Positions 1 to 7,074 of a stretch of DNA of 40,787 bases are shown one piece after another. Origin of the DNA: Actinomycetota bacterium (lineage in GTDB: Bacteria > Actinomycetota > Geothermincolia > Geothermincolales > RBG-13-55-18); contig QZKE01000091.1 in the NCBI GenBank assembly GCA_003598015.1, forward strand, positions 1-40,787, in the 5' to 3' direction. Within the stretch, counting starts at the first letter, position 1; every line of letters begins with the position of its first letter. The notes below the pieces were generated by a model. That model did no database searches, was not told the DNA's origin, and saw only the letters and a list, made by a program, of their open reading frames with translations. A program made the translations under genes and the position numbers.

Positions 1-205
1 CTGGGACACGCTTCCAAAGGAAGAGGCGGCAGCATAGTGATGAGCAGGATGCCACTTAAGGATCACAGAAAGCTGTCCAACGAACCCCGACCACCTCTAG
101 GATCAAAGCGCCCGCTAATATGCTTATCCTTATCGATGAGTAGTTTGATACTGTATTAGTGTGCATGGAATTCTCCTTGCATTATGGATGTATGATTATA
201 AACGC
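1..205. other. Intergenic left edge, no gene recognised
   Basis: I see no open frame with a plausible start and ribosome binding site here on either strand. The stretch becomes AT-rich from about 120 and runs into the inverted-repeat element that starts near 206. It may be the decayed end of a gene lying outside the window, but nothing in it is recognisable. Confidence 0.5.
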
Positions 206-400
206 ATTCTTCTAAGAATATTCAAATGTCAGGCCTTGGGGTCAGGCCCGGCTTGAGGCCTGAGTAGCTGACTTGGCTGGTAGTCGATATGATTCTTCTT
301 GCTGTACTAGCCGGGCGGATACAATCCAATAGGTTCAGTCCTCAAGCCGGGCCTGACCCCAAGGCCTGACGGTAGCCACCCACATTTTTCGGAGAAGAAC
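206..400. repeat. Nested inverted-repeat element 1 (MITE/REP-like)
   Basis: Perfect 30-nt arms at 229-258 and 340-369 are separated by an 81-nt spacer. Each arm region is itself bounded by a smaller inverted pair, TCAGGCCT...AGGCCTGA, around a GGGGTCAGGC core. Outside the right arm, 379-400 read on the minus strand is GTTCTTCTCCG...TGTGGG, which matches the flank of the element at 4045-4256 at 19 of 22 positions by hand. The left flank (206-213, ATTCTTCT) is a decayed version. The GGGGTCAG core resembles REP/BIME sequences mobilised by RAYT (IS200-like) transposases; that link is from general knowledge, and no transposase lies in the window. The element overlaps the 3' end of the ABC permease gene and gives it its stop codon. 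Confidence 0.75.
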
Positions 401-1130
401 TCGTTTTATAAATCCTCAGTGCTAGTAGGTACGAAACGACCAGTACGCCGACACACCACAAGACGGCAGCCCAGGCGCTGTCGCCAGCAGTTCCGTTGGT
501 GAGTAGTGAGCGCAAGGTTTCAACAATTGGCGTCATCGGCTGGTGTTCGGCAAAAGCGCGGACAACCGAATTCATGCCATCTGTCGGTGTAAAAGCCGAA
601 CTCACGAAGACCAGCAGCAGCAAAATGTAACTGAACGAGCCAGCACCCTCGGCGGTTTTGCCCAACAGTCCAAACATGATCGCCAGCCATGTCGTCGCCA
701 AAGTAAACAGTGTCGCGAGGCCGACAAATAGCAGCCATTCCATCGGGTCAGCTTGCGGCCGGAAACCGGCTATAATGGCGACGATAATCACCAGTAACAC
801 CGAGAACAAGTTGGACAGCACCGACGACACGGCGTGTCCGCCCAGGATTGACGACGAAGCCACTGGCATGGTTCGGAAACGGTTAATAATGCCTTTTTGC
901 AGGTCCATATTGAGCCGGACAGCCGCGTAGGCAATGCCGCTGACTACCGTCATAGCGACGATACCCGGCACGATAAAATCAATGTATTTCACCGGCCCGG
1001 TCTGGAACATGCTACCAAACGAGCCGCCGAAAACATACACGAACAACAGCATTATGGCGATGGGCATTGCCACCACCGTGATAATCGTGTCCATGCTACG
1101 AATAGTGTGGCGCAAGCTTCGTTTTGCCAT
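342..1130 (-). CDS. ABC-2 type transporter permease (DrrB-like)
   Basis: Membrane subunit of a DrrAB-type exporter, predicted to form the channel for a drug or lipid-like substrate in the cytoplasmic membrane. The 262-residue product starts with a short basic stretch (MAKRSLRHTIRSMDT). It then has about six hydrophobic segments, including IITVVAMPIAIMLLFVYVF and a VPGIVAMTVVSG segment typical of ABC-2 permeases. It lies 23 nt downstream of the ATPase gene in the same orientation, so the two are surely co-transcribed. The natural C-terminus seems to end near ALRIYK. The last ~20 codons (TSSSPKNVGG onward) and the TGA stop lie inside inverted-repeat element 1, so the tail has been replaced or extended by the insertion. 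Family assignment is firm; the substrate is unknown. Confidence 0.88.
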   Translation of the reverse strand: MAKRSLRHTIRSMDTIITVVAMPIAIMLLFVYVFGGSFGSMFQTGPVKYIDFIVPGIVAMTVVSGIAYAAVRLNMDLQKGIINRFRTMPVASSSILGGHAVSSVLSNLFSVLLVIIVAIIAGFRPQADPMEWLLFVGLATLFTLATTWLAIMFGLLGKTAEGAGSFSYILLLLVFVSSAFTPTDGMNSVVRAFAEHQPMTPIVETLRSLLTNGTAGDSAWAAVLWCVGVLVVSYLLALRIYKTSSSPKNVGGYRQALGSGPA

Positions 1131-1153
1131 TACTAAGGTATCGTGCAGCGAGT

Positions 1154-2089
1154 TTATGATGTTGCCTCCTTGTGATCGTTGATAATTTTGAAGAACACGT
1201 CGTCGAGTGTCGGTACTTTTTGTGAAAATTCGGCGACGGAGACGTTTTCACTCTCTAGTAGACTAAAAATATGTGCAACGTGAGACAGGCTACCATCGGT
1301 CATAACGGCTAAAGATAGCGCCTTGGTATTAGCCGTGATTTTATACTGGCCAAGTAGCTTCGCTGCTGCTTGGAGCTGCTCGGAATTCGCAAATGTCAGC
1401 GTGATCGTACTGCCCGGTACCAGTTTTTTCAACTCTTTGGCTGTTCCCTCGGCGACAATTTGTCCTTTGGCTAAAATCGCTACCTTATCAGCCAGCTTGT
1501 CAGCTTCCTCCAGATACTGTGTGGTAAGAAACACGGTAGTGCCGCTATCGGCCAGCGATTGTATGGTTTCCCACATTGCATTTCTGCTTTCAGGGTCAAG
1601 GCCGGTGGTCGGTTCGTCAAAAAAGATGATAGACGGATTACCGATTAAGCTCATGGCGATGTCCAGCCGTCGGCGCATACCACCAGAGTAGGTTGCTGTC
1701 CGGCGGTCAGCGGCATCGGCAAGGCCGAATTGCTGCAACAGTTGTTCGGCGATGTGCTCTGGATTATCGACGTGTCGTAGCTCGCCGATCAAGACAAGGT
1801 TTTCCCGTCCGGTGAGCACTTCGTCAATCGCGGCGAACTGTCCGGTCAGACTAATTGACTGCCGGACTTTGCCGGCCTCTTTGGCGACGTCATGCCCGTT
1901 CACCTTGGCCGTACCGTCATCAGCGCCCAGTAACGTCGTCAAGATATTGATCGTCGTGGTTTTGCCGGCACCGTTGGCGCCGAGCAGAGCAAAAATCGTG
2001 CCCTTTTCTACCTCAAATGATACACCCTTGAGGACGCTTGTCTTTTTGTACGATTTCGTAAGGTTGTTGGCTTCTATCGCTGCGCTCAT
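1154..2089 (-). CDS. ABC transporter ATP-binding protein (DrrA-like)
   Basis: ATPase subunit that drives the permease encoded just downstream. Visible motifs in order: Walker A GANGAGKTT, a Q-loop region SISLTGQFAAID, signature YSGGM, Walker B IIFFDEPT followed by GLDP, and TTQYLEEAD, where the usual H-loop His is Gln as in the DrrA daunorubicin-exporter family. A C-terminal ~90-residue extension is also typical of DrrA proteins. I chose the ATG at 2089 (MSAAIEANNLTK): it sits just after the stop of the upstream gene (TAG at 2093-2091), with GGAG in the upstream coding end as ribosome binding site. A start seven codons earlier at 2110 is possible but would overlap. The tight spacing implies translational coupling. 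Confidence 0.9.
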   Translation of the reverse strand: MSAAIEANNLTKSYKKTSVLKGVSFEVEKGTIFALLGANGAGKTTTINILTTLLGADDGTAKVNGHDVAKEAGKVRQSISLTGQFAAIDEVLTGRENLVLIGELRHVDNPEHIAEQLLQQFGLADAADRRTATYSGGMRRRLDIAMSLIGNPSIIFFDEPTTGLDPESRNAMWETIQSLADSGTTVFLTTQYLEEADKLADKVAILAKGQIVAEGTAKELKKLVPGSTITLTFANSEQLQAAAKLLGQYKITANTKALSLAVMTDGSLSHVAHIFSLLESENVSVAEFSQKVPTLDDVFFKIINDHKEATS

Positions 2090-2090
2090 C

Positions 2091-2939
2091 CTATGACTCC
2101 ACCGTGACATTTTCTAGGTTTGCGTTACTACCTTTGAGCAACGCGTACGTCACCTTATCCATCGTTGCGCCATCAAACGTGGCATGTTTCACCTCGCTAT
2201 GATGAAAATTGACGCCATGCAGTATTGCGTTCTCAAACGACGTCTTCTTTAGCGACGAGCTGAGAAAACTAACGCTATCCAGTGTTTGGCCAGCAAACGA
2301 CAGGCCGCCGAGATCGGATTTGTCGAACTGCGTACGCACCAGCGTTGCCTTATCAAACGTAGCTTCTCCCAGTGCGCAGGCTTTGAACTTCGTATCGGTC
2401 AAGTTTGCGCCGGTGAAGTTCACCTGCTGCACGACGCTGGCGGCAAAGTCGGCACCGGTCAAGTCGGCACCGGCAAATGAGGCCTGCTTGAGATCGGCCG
2501 CTCGAAATGCAGCAGCTTTTAAGTTTGAGCGATCAAACTGTATAGCTTTCAGTGCACTGTAACTAAAATCTGCTCCCGGTAGATCGGTATCGGTGAGGTC
2601 GGCTTCCTGAAGATTCGTTGCCGCAAACTTAGATATTCCGATACTGGCTTTCGCCCGTTTAAACGTTTCTTTTGGAGCCTTTCTGATATCAGGTTCTTCC
2701 GATTGCTCGGCTGCCGGCTGCTCTGTATCGTGCGGCAAGGATTCCATGATTTCTTCGACGTCACCGAACGAATCAATCGTCGCCTGATACGCAGCCTGAT
2801 CGCTTTTGCCCTGGGCTTTCAGGTCGCTATATTTCTCGGTGAGATTAGCCAGCAGCTCTTTTTGCACTTCCTCGCGTGCCGGAAAGTTGCCGTACGGATT
2901 AAACGTGCTCTCTAGAAATTCCTTTAGTTTATCTTCCAT
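2091..2939 (-). CDS. HAAS-like domain plus pentapeptide-repeat protein
   Basis: The 282-residue protein has two parts. The first ~75 residues (EFLESTFNPYG ... LKAQGKSDQAAYQATIDSFGDVEEIMESL) look like the HAAS-type helical domain often found in proteins encoded beside PadR regulators. After a charged linker, about residues 95-280 are pentapeptide repeats of A(D/N)Lxx type (EADLTDTDLPGADF, GADLTGADF, GANLTDTKF), predicted to form a right-handed beta-helix. The start at 2939 is preceded by GAAAGGA, and a longer frame to 3059 would run through the padR gene. The gene begins 13 nt after padR and ends 1 nt before the ABC ATPase, so it belongs to the same operon. Role unknown; a sensing or protective role linked to the transporter is a guess. 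Confidence 0.8.
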   Translation of the reverse strand: MEDKLKEFLESTFNPYGNFPAREEVQKELLANLTEKYSDLKAQGKSDQAAYQATIDSFGDVEEIMESLPHDTEQPAAEQSEEPDIRKAPKETFKRAKASIGISKFAATNLQEADLTDTDLPGADFSYSALKAIQFDRSNLKAAAFRAADLKQASFAGADLTGADFAASVVQQVNFTGANLTDTKFKACALGEATFDKATLVRTQFDKSDLGGLSFAGQTLDSVSFLSSSLKKTSFENAILHGVNFHHSEVKHATFDGATMDKVTYALLKGSNANLENVTVES

Positions 2940-2952
2940 AATTTTTCCTTTC

Positions 2953-3282
2953 TCATAATAATTTGTCGAGAATATCCTTTGAGAAATCCCAGTTTCGTTT
3001 GTTGCTTTGATATAATTCGCGGCCGCTGGCGGTAATGTGATAGTATTTTCGCCGTCCACCCTGCGACTCGTCGCCCCAGTATGAGGAAATATGCCCGTCC
3101 TGCTCCAAACGTTTCAGACTGGAGTACATGGTGGCTTCTTTCAGTTCGTAACGCTGCCCGGATTTTTCTTGCACCAGTTTGGTGATTTCATAGCCATATT
3201 TATCAGCGCCTATTAACAGGCTCAGAATAATCGTGTCCGTATGCCCGCGCAGCAAATCCGACGATAGTTTTGGGTTGGTCAT
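2953..3282 (-). CDS. PadR family transcriptional regulator
   Basis: A 109-residue winged-helix repressor, the usual size for subfamily-2 PadR proteins. The sequence has the typical opening (LLRGHTDTIILSLLIGADKYGYEITK), then YELKEATMYSSLKRLEQDGHISSYWG, the recognition helix and start of the wing, then GGRRKYYHITASGRELY, the wing and start of the dimerisation helix. The ATG at 3282 is chosen because the promoter found just upstream places the transcription start at or next to this A, so the mRNA would be leaderless; no Shine-Dalgarno is present. It is first in an operon with the pentapeptide protein and the DrrAB-like transporter, which it presumably represses until an inducer binds. Likely autoregulated through the dyad at 3296-3311. 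Confidence 0.9.
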   Translation of the reverse strand: MTNPKLSSDLLRGHTDTIILSLLIGADKYGYEITKLVQEKSGQRYELKEATMYSSLKRLEQDGHISSYWGDESQGGRRKYYHITASGRELYQSNKRNWDFSKDILDKLL

Positions 3283-3317
3283 AGTTATAATGTATGTCAT
3301 ATTACTATGACTGTCAA
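3283..3317 (-). promoter_or_regulatory. padR operon promoter with PadR-type operator dyad
   Basis: On the minus strand, TTGACA (3317-3312) is followed after exactly 17 nt by TACATT (3294-3289). Six further bases precede the padR ATG at 3282, which predicts a leaderless transcript. The 17-nt spacer contains a perfect dyad, GTCATA-GTAA-TATGAC (3311-3296), so a dimer bound there would block RNA polymerase. That arrangement is what autorepressing PadR operons show; the identity of the bound protein is inferred. Confidence 0.65.
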
Positions 3318-3410
3318 GGTATTTTGCACGACAGTGGGAGGCAAGGGATTTCCTGCAACTTGCATGCATGCTTCGAAGTGAGCTCGATTTCTTCGCGATG
3401 TCGAGGGTTA

Positions 3411-3914
3411 TTAGACTTTACGGAAGCGATAGCCTTTAACGCCTTCGGTTATGATGCCCGAGAGGTTGGCGTCGGTGAGGTCGACGTCGGTCATGACGGC
3501 GCCGGTAAAATCAGAGTTCTCGAGGTTGGTGCCCAGCATCATCACCGATTCCATGTCGCAGCCGCTGAAGTCAACTCCGATGGCGAGGGCCTTGTTGAGC
3601 ACGGCGCCAGCCATCTTCGCGCCCGCGAGCTTCGCCTCGGAGAGATGGCAACCGCGCATATCGGCGCCCTCGAGATTCGAATCAACAAGAATCATGCCGT
3701 GCATGAAGGCTCCAACGAGAAATGATTTACGAAGATTCGCGCCGGTCAGATCGCATTCCCCCAGGTTCGCGCGCATGAGATGGATGTAGGTGAGGTCCAG
3801 GCCGCGCAGGTCGGCGCCGTAGAGGTCCGGCATCTCATATATGTTCTCGCGCCGCCACTCGTTCCAGGCTCTGACGCCGCGCCCCAGTATCTTCAGGTGC
3901 TCTTCGTTCGCCAC
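3411..3914 (-). CDS. Pentapeptide-repeat protein
   Basis: A 167-residue protein whose body from about residue 30 is pentapeptide repeats (GADLRGLDL, RANLGECDLTGANL, SNLEGADMRGCHL, TDVDLTDANLSG). The opening, NEEHLKILGRGVRAWNEWRREN, is a common N-terminal cap of free-standing pentapeptide proteins. The GTG at 3914 is chosen because GGGAGG lies 8-9 nt before it; the longer open frame to 4172 runs into the inverted-repeat element and has no family-like sequence. It is higher in GC than the PadR cassette downstream and reads like the resident genome. It is not obviously in an operon with it (128 nt gap containing the padR promoter). Function unknown. Confidence 0.75.
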   Translation of the reverse strand: MANEEHLKILGRGVRAWNEWRRENIYEMPDLYGADLRGLDLTYIHLMRANLGECDLTGANLRKSFLVGAFMHGMILVDSNLEGADMRGCHLSEAKLAGAKMAGAVLNKALAIGVDFSGCDMESVMMLGTNLENSDFTGAVMTDVDLTDANLSGIITEGVKGYRFRKV

Positions 3915-4044
3915 TTCCCTTGCCTCCCTGCATCCGCGAACCTCCCGCCGGTCCGTAATTATGTACAGGCGCGGGAGACGTGTCAAGGAATATCCGGCCT
4001 CTCCCGGACGGTGCGGGTCAAGCACGGACCCCTTTCTTTCGATG

Positions 4045-4256
4045 GTTCTTCTCCGAGAAGTGCGGGCGTCAGGCATAGGGGTCGGCCCTGGACTTATGCC
4101 TGAAACAGCCAGGAGGAACAGGAGGAAAGAAGTGTGGCGCCACTCAAATCCCCATTCATATATGCTGGACATATGGCTCAGGCATAAGTCCAGGGCCGAC
4201 CCCTATGCCTGACGATGTTGCTCACTATACTCTACCCGCACTTCTCGCAGAAGAAC
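4045..4256. repeat. Nested inverted-repeat element 2 (MITE/REP-like)
   Basis: Perfect 36-nt arms at 4068-4103 and 4178-4213 enclose a 74-nt spacer. Each arm carries a smaller inverted pair, TCAGGCATA...TATGCCTGA, around GGGGTCGGCCCTGG. A second, outer inverted pair of 22 nt (4045-4066 and 4235-4256; GTTCTTCT...GTGCGGG) differs at one position. The spacer shares short blocks with the element at 9534-9678 (CCAGGAGGAAC versus CCAGAAGGAAC; TATGCTGGA in both), so the two are relatives rather than independent hairpins. It sits between divergently oriented genes and could also affect their expression as a strong RNA hairpin. Confidence 0.8.
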
Positions 4257-4319
4257 TCTTTCGATTAATATGGAGGTTGAGGAAAAGGCAGGGTTAAGTT
4301 ACGGAAAGGGTGTGGTGAA

Positions 4320-4640
4320 ATGGTAGAGGGGCAGCAACCTCCCAGCCCCCAGCTGAGCGATGAGCTGAGGGAGAAGGCGGAGAAGCGGGTCAACCAGAAG
4401 ATGGCCCTGCTCTCGCACATCGGGTCCTACATCATCGTGAACGGCTTTCTGGTGTTGATATGGGCTCTCACCGGGGCGGATACGGGGAATTTCTGGCCCA
4501 TGTGGGTCATGCTCGGCTGGGGTATCGGCCTGGCCTTTCATATCTTCTCCTACCTCACGGGCAAGCGCAGCGACGCGGTCAGGGATAAGATGCTCCAGAA
4601 AGAGCTGGACAAGGTGAAGAAAGAACAGGGCCAGTCCTGA
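4320..4640 (+). CDS. 2TM domain protein
   Basis: A 106-residue small membrane protein. A charged N-terminal helix (LSDELREKAEKRVNQKM) is followed by two hydrophobic segments, about residues 40-58 (GSYIIVNGFLVLIWALTG) and 66-85 (FWPMWVMLGWGIGLAFHIF), then a basic/charged C-terminal helix. This matches the 2TM domain family, found alone or fused to histidine kinases. The start is preceded by GGAAAGGG about 12 nt upstream and GGTG closer in. No function can be assigned, and the gene stands alone between the repeat element and a long non-coding stretch. Confidence 0.7.
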   Translation: MVEGQQPPSPQLSDELREKAEKRVNQKMALLSHIGSYIIVNGFLVLIWALTGADTGNFWPMWVMLGWGIGLAFHIFSYLTGKRSDAVRDKMLQKELDKVKKEQGQS

Positions 4641-5294
4641 ACGGCGTACAAGGGACTTCCATATAGGTAGGATTCTTCTCCCGGAAGCGTGCATCGCTGC
4701 CGCTCAAGCCCGGAGGTCAGGCCGCTTCTCTCCGTGCAGCCCGCCTGGGGATTTATCGGGCGGCCTTGATCCGCAGCACCCCGTCAGTCAGCGCCGCAGC
4801 CGCAGGCCGCTGGCGGGCTCGATAACGTTCACACCGCCTACGCCTTCTCGTAGTCGTACAGCGCGCATGGCGGCACGTCATCCAGACACGCATCCCTGGC
4901 ATGGATGAGCTCTCTTGCTGGGGCGGCGAGCATGCGATCGAGGCAAAGACTGCTTGTATCTTTTCCTTAGATACGGTTACCTGCGACATCCCCGCGCGGC
5001 TTTCCCGAAGCGGGAGCAGCGATGACCGCCGTCCCCTGCCTTGTGCGCGGCGGCAGGATGGTTTAACTTTAGTGAAAGTGAACGTTGCCCCAAGCCGGGC
5101 AACGTCTGCGGGCAAAGCGGCGGGCGGCGTGCGGATGCTATAGAATCTTTGGTAATTCGGGGGCTTGCAGAACCTACAGGCTTATATGCGTGTATATGAT
5201 GGATGCATCACGCCGTATGATCCGGACCCGCGATGCATAACCGGGCGCAATGGGCGAAGCCGCATAACGGCGGAGAGAGCGAGAAGGGGGAGAG
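4641..5294. other. Non-coding stretch upstream of the mutase genes
   Basis: No convincing gene. A minus-strand open frame at 4753-5115 is rich in Arg and low-complexity residues and is probably chance. A perfect 9-bp hairpin, ACGTTGCCC-CAAGCC-GGGCAACGT, lies at 5082-5105 without a following T tract. The sequence ATGCTATAGAAT near 5137 could be a -10 region for the mutase operon, but I see no matching -35. The mutase start is preceded by GGGGGAGAG. Confidence 0.4.
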
Positions 5295-7055
5295 ATGAAC
5301 GAGGACCTGGAGAAGATCAAGGCGGCCGGAAAGGCCTGGGAGGAAGGGCCGCTCGCGAAGGCCCTGCAGAGGTTTCCGTACCTGAATGCCGAGAGCGCGC
5401 GTTTTTATTCGCCCGCGGACCTGGAGGATTTCGATTTCCTGGAGAAGGTGGGGTTCCCCGGCACCTATCCCTATACCGCCGGCACCTTCCCCATCGAGCC
5501 CATGGCCGGCCTGGCGCGGCTGGCCTCCATGGCGGGCAAAGGGGAGATCCCCGGGGCGGGCGGGCAGACCAGGGCCGCCATCTACTCCGGATACGGCACC
5601 CCGGAGGACACGCGGGATTACTATAAGGGCCTGCTGGAGAAGGGCGGCCGAGGGGGGCCCAACCTGGCCTTCGACCTTCCCACGCAATGCGGCTACGACT
5701 CCGACGACCCGCTCTCCGAGGGCGAGGTGGGCAAGGTGGGGGTCTGCGTGGACACCCTCGCGGACTTCGAGATCATCTACGAACCTTACCGCGGCGACCT
5801 GGACCTGGACAACATAGCCTCCAATTTCACCATCAACGCCCCCGCCAACATTATTATCGCCATGTACGCGGCCCTGGCCGAGGAGCGCGGCATCCCCCTG
5901 GACAAGCTCAGGGCCACGCCCCAGAACGACATCCTCAAGGAATACATCGCCCGCGGAACCTATATCTTTCCCCCCGCACATGCCCTGCGCATGTTCCGCG
6001 ACAGCCTGGTGTTCATGACCGAGCACATGCCCAACATCAACGTCACCTCCATCGGCGGCTACCACATCCGCGAGGCCGGCGCCACCCGCGAGCAGGACCT
6101 GGCCTTCAGCATGGCCAATGCCATCGCCTACCTCCAGGTAGGGGTGGACGCCGGTCTCAACGTGGACGAGTTCGCCCCGCGCTTCACCTTCAACGCCTTC
6201 GGCGGCAGCATGGAGCTGATCAAGGAGGTCGCCTTCCAGCGCGCCGCGCGGCGCATGTACGCGCGCATACTCCGCGAGAGATTCGGGGCCAAGGACCCCC
6301 GCAGCATGCGCATACGCCAGGCCATCGGCGCGCATATCGGCCCCTCCTCCACCACCCTGCAGCGCCCCCTCAACAACCTCACCCGCGCGGTAATCGGCGC
6401 GGTGGCCAGCGTGCTCTCGGGAGGGCGGCCTCTGCCTTTCCCGCCCTACGACGAGCCCCTGGGCCTGGGCTGGAGCGTGGAGGCGCTGCAGCTGGCCCAG
6501 GACGCGGGCAGGATCATCGCCTGCGAGTCCCGCCTGCTGGAGTGCACCGACCCCTTCGCCGGCTCCTACTGCATGGAATCGCTCACCGACGAGATAGAGG
6601 GCGCCGCCTGGGAGGAGCTGGAGAAGATCGAGAAGCAGGGCGGAGCCGTGGCCGCCATCGAGAACGGTTACATGCAGCGCGAGGTATCGCGCAGCGCCTA
6701 CGAACGGCAGCGGGCCATGGAGAGCGGGGCGCGGCTGGTGGTGGGGGTGAACTGCTTCACGGGCGAGAACGAGCTGGAGGTATCCACGAACCGCCTGGTC
6801 GCCAACCCCTACGATCCCGAGAAGAGGGAGCAGGCCGAGGAGAAGCAGAAAGCCCGCCTGGCGGAGTTGAAGCGCGAGAGGGACGGCAGGGAAGTGGCGC
6901 GCCTGCTCGCGGAGCTGGAGTCCCTCGCCGCGCAAGAGGAGGCAAACCTACTCCCCCACCTCGTAGACTGCGTCAAAGCCTACGTCACGGAGGGTGAGAT
7001 ATGCGGCGTGTTACGAGGAGTCTTCGGGGAGTATAAAGCCGCTTCTCCCTTCTGA
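5295..7055 (+). CDS. B12-dependent acyl-CoA mutase large subunit (methylmalonyl-CoA mutase family, divergent)
   Basis: Catalytic TIM-barrel subunit of an adenosylcobalamin-dependent carbon-skeleton mutase; the B12-binding subunit is encoded separately at 9124. Family hallmarks are clear: AFDLPTQCGYDSDDP, QNDILKEYIARGTYIFPP (R220 matches the conserved CoA/carboxylate Arg), GYHIREAGA (H257, the conserved active-site His) and FAPRFTFNAFGG. The substrate-defining segment is unusual. The canonical TRG...MYR..WTMRQYAGFGTAEETN stretch is replaced by YTAGTFPIEP (residues 60 on) with a ~10-15-residue insertion before QTRAAIYSGYGTPEDT, so the Tyr that methylmalonyl-CoA mutase uses above the substrate is not evident. 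A methylmalonyl-CoA role is therefore uncertain. In this locus a (1-methylalkyl)- or arylalkyl-succinyl-CoA substrate is a reasonable inference. First gene of a three-gene run; the start has GGGGGAG five bases upstream. Confidence 0.88.
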   Translation: MNEDLEKIKAAGKAWEEGPLAKALQRFPYLNAESARFYSPADLEDFDFLEKVGFPGTYPYTAGTFPIEPMAGLARLASMAGKGEIPGAGGQTRAAIYSGYGTPEDTRDYYKGLLEKGGRGGPNLAFDLPTQCGYDSDDPLSEGEVGKVGVCVDTLADFEIIYEPYRGDLDLDNIASNFTINAPANIIIAMYAALAEERGIPLDKLRATPQNDILKEYIARGTYIFPPAHALRMFRDSLVFMTEHMPNINVTSIGGYHIREAGATREQDLAFSMANAIAYLQVGVDAGLNVDEFAPRFTFNAFGGSMELIKEVAFQRAARRMYARILRERFGAKDPRSMRIRQAIGAHIGPSSTTLQRPLNNLTRAVIGAVASVLSGGRPLPFPPYDEPLGLGWSVEALQLAQDAGRIIACESRLLECTDPFAGSYCMESLTDEIEGAAWEELEKIEKQGGAVAAIENGYMQREVSRSAYERQRAMESGARLVVGVNCFTGENELEVSTNRLVANPYDPEKREQAEEKQKARLAELKRERDGREVARLLAELESLAAQEEANLLPHLVDCVKAYVTEGEICGVLRGVFGEYKAASPF

Positions 7056-7074
7056 CGGACGGGGGTGGATCGTC

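Noticed and set aside
4753..5115. Minus-strand 120-codon open frame ending in LTDGVLRIKAAR, faintly like an Hsp20 C-terminus
   Set aside because: Low-complexity Arg-rich sequence, no ribosome binding site, and no other Hsp20 feature; probably chance in GC-rich DNA.
5208..6935. Long minus-strand frame (575 codons) opposite the mutase gene
   Set aside because: It is the antisense shadow of a well-conserved plus-strand gene and has no family-like sequence.
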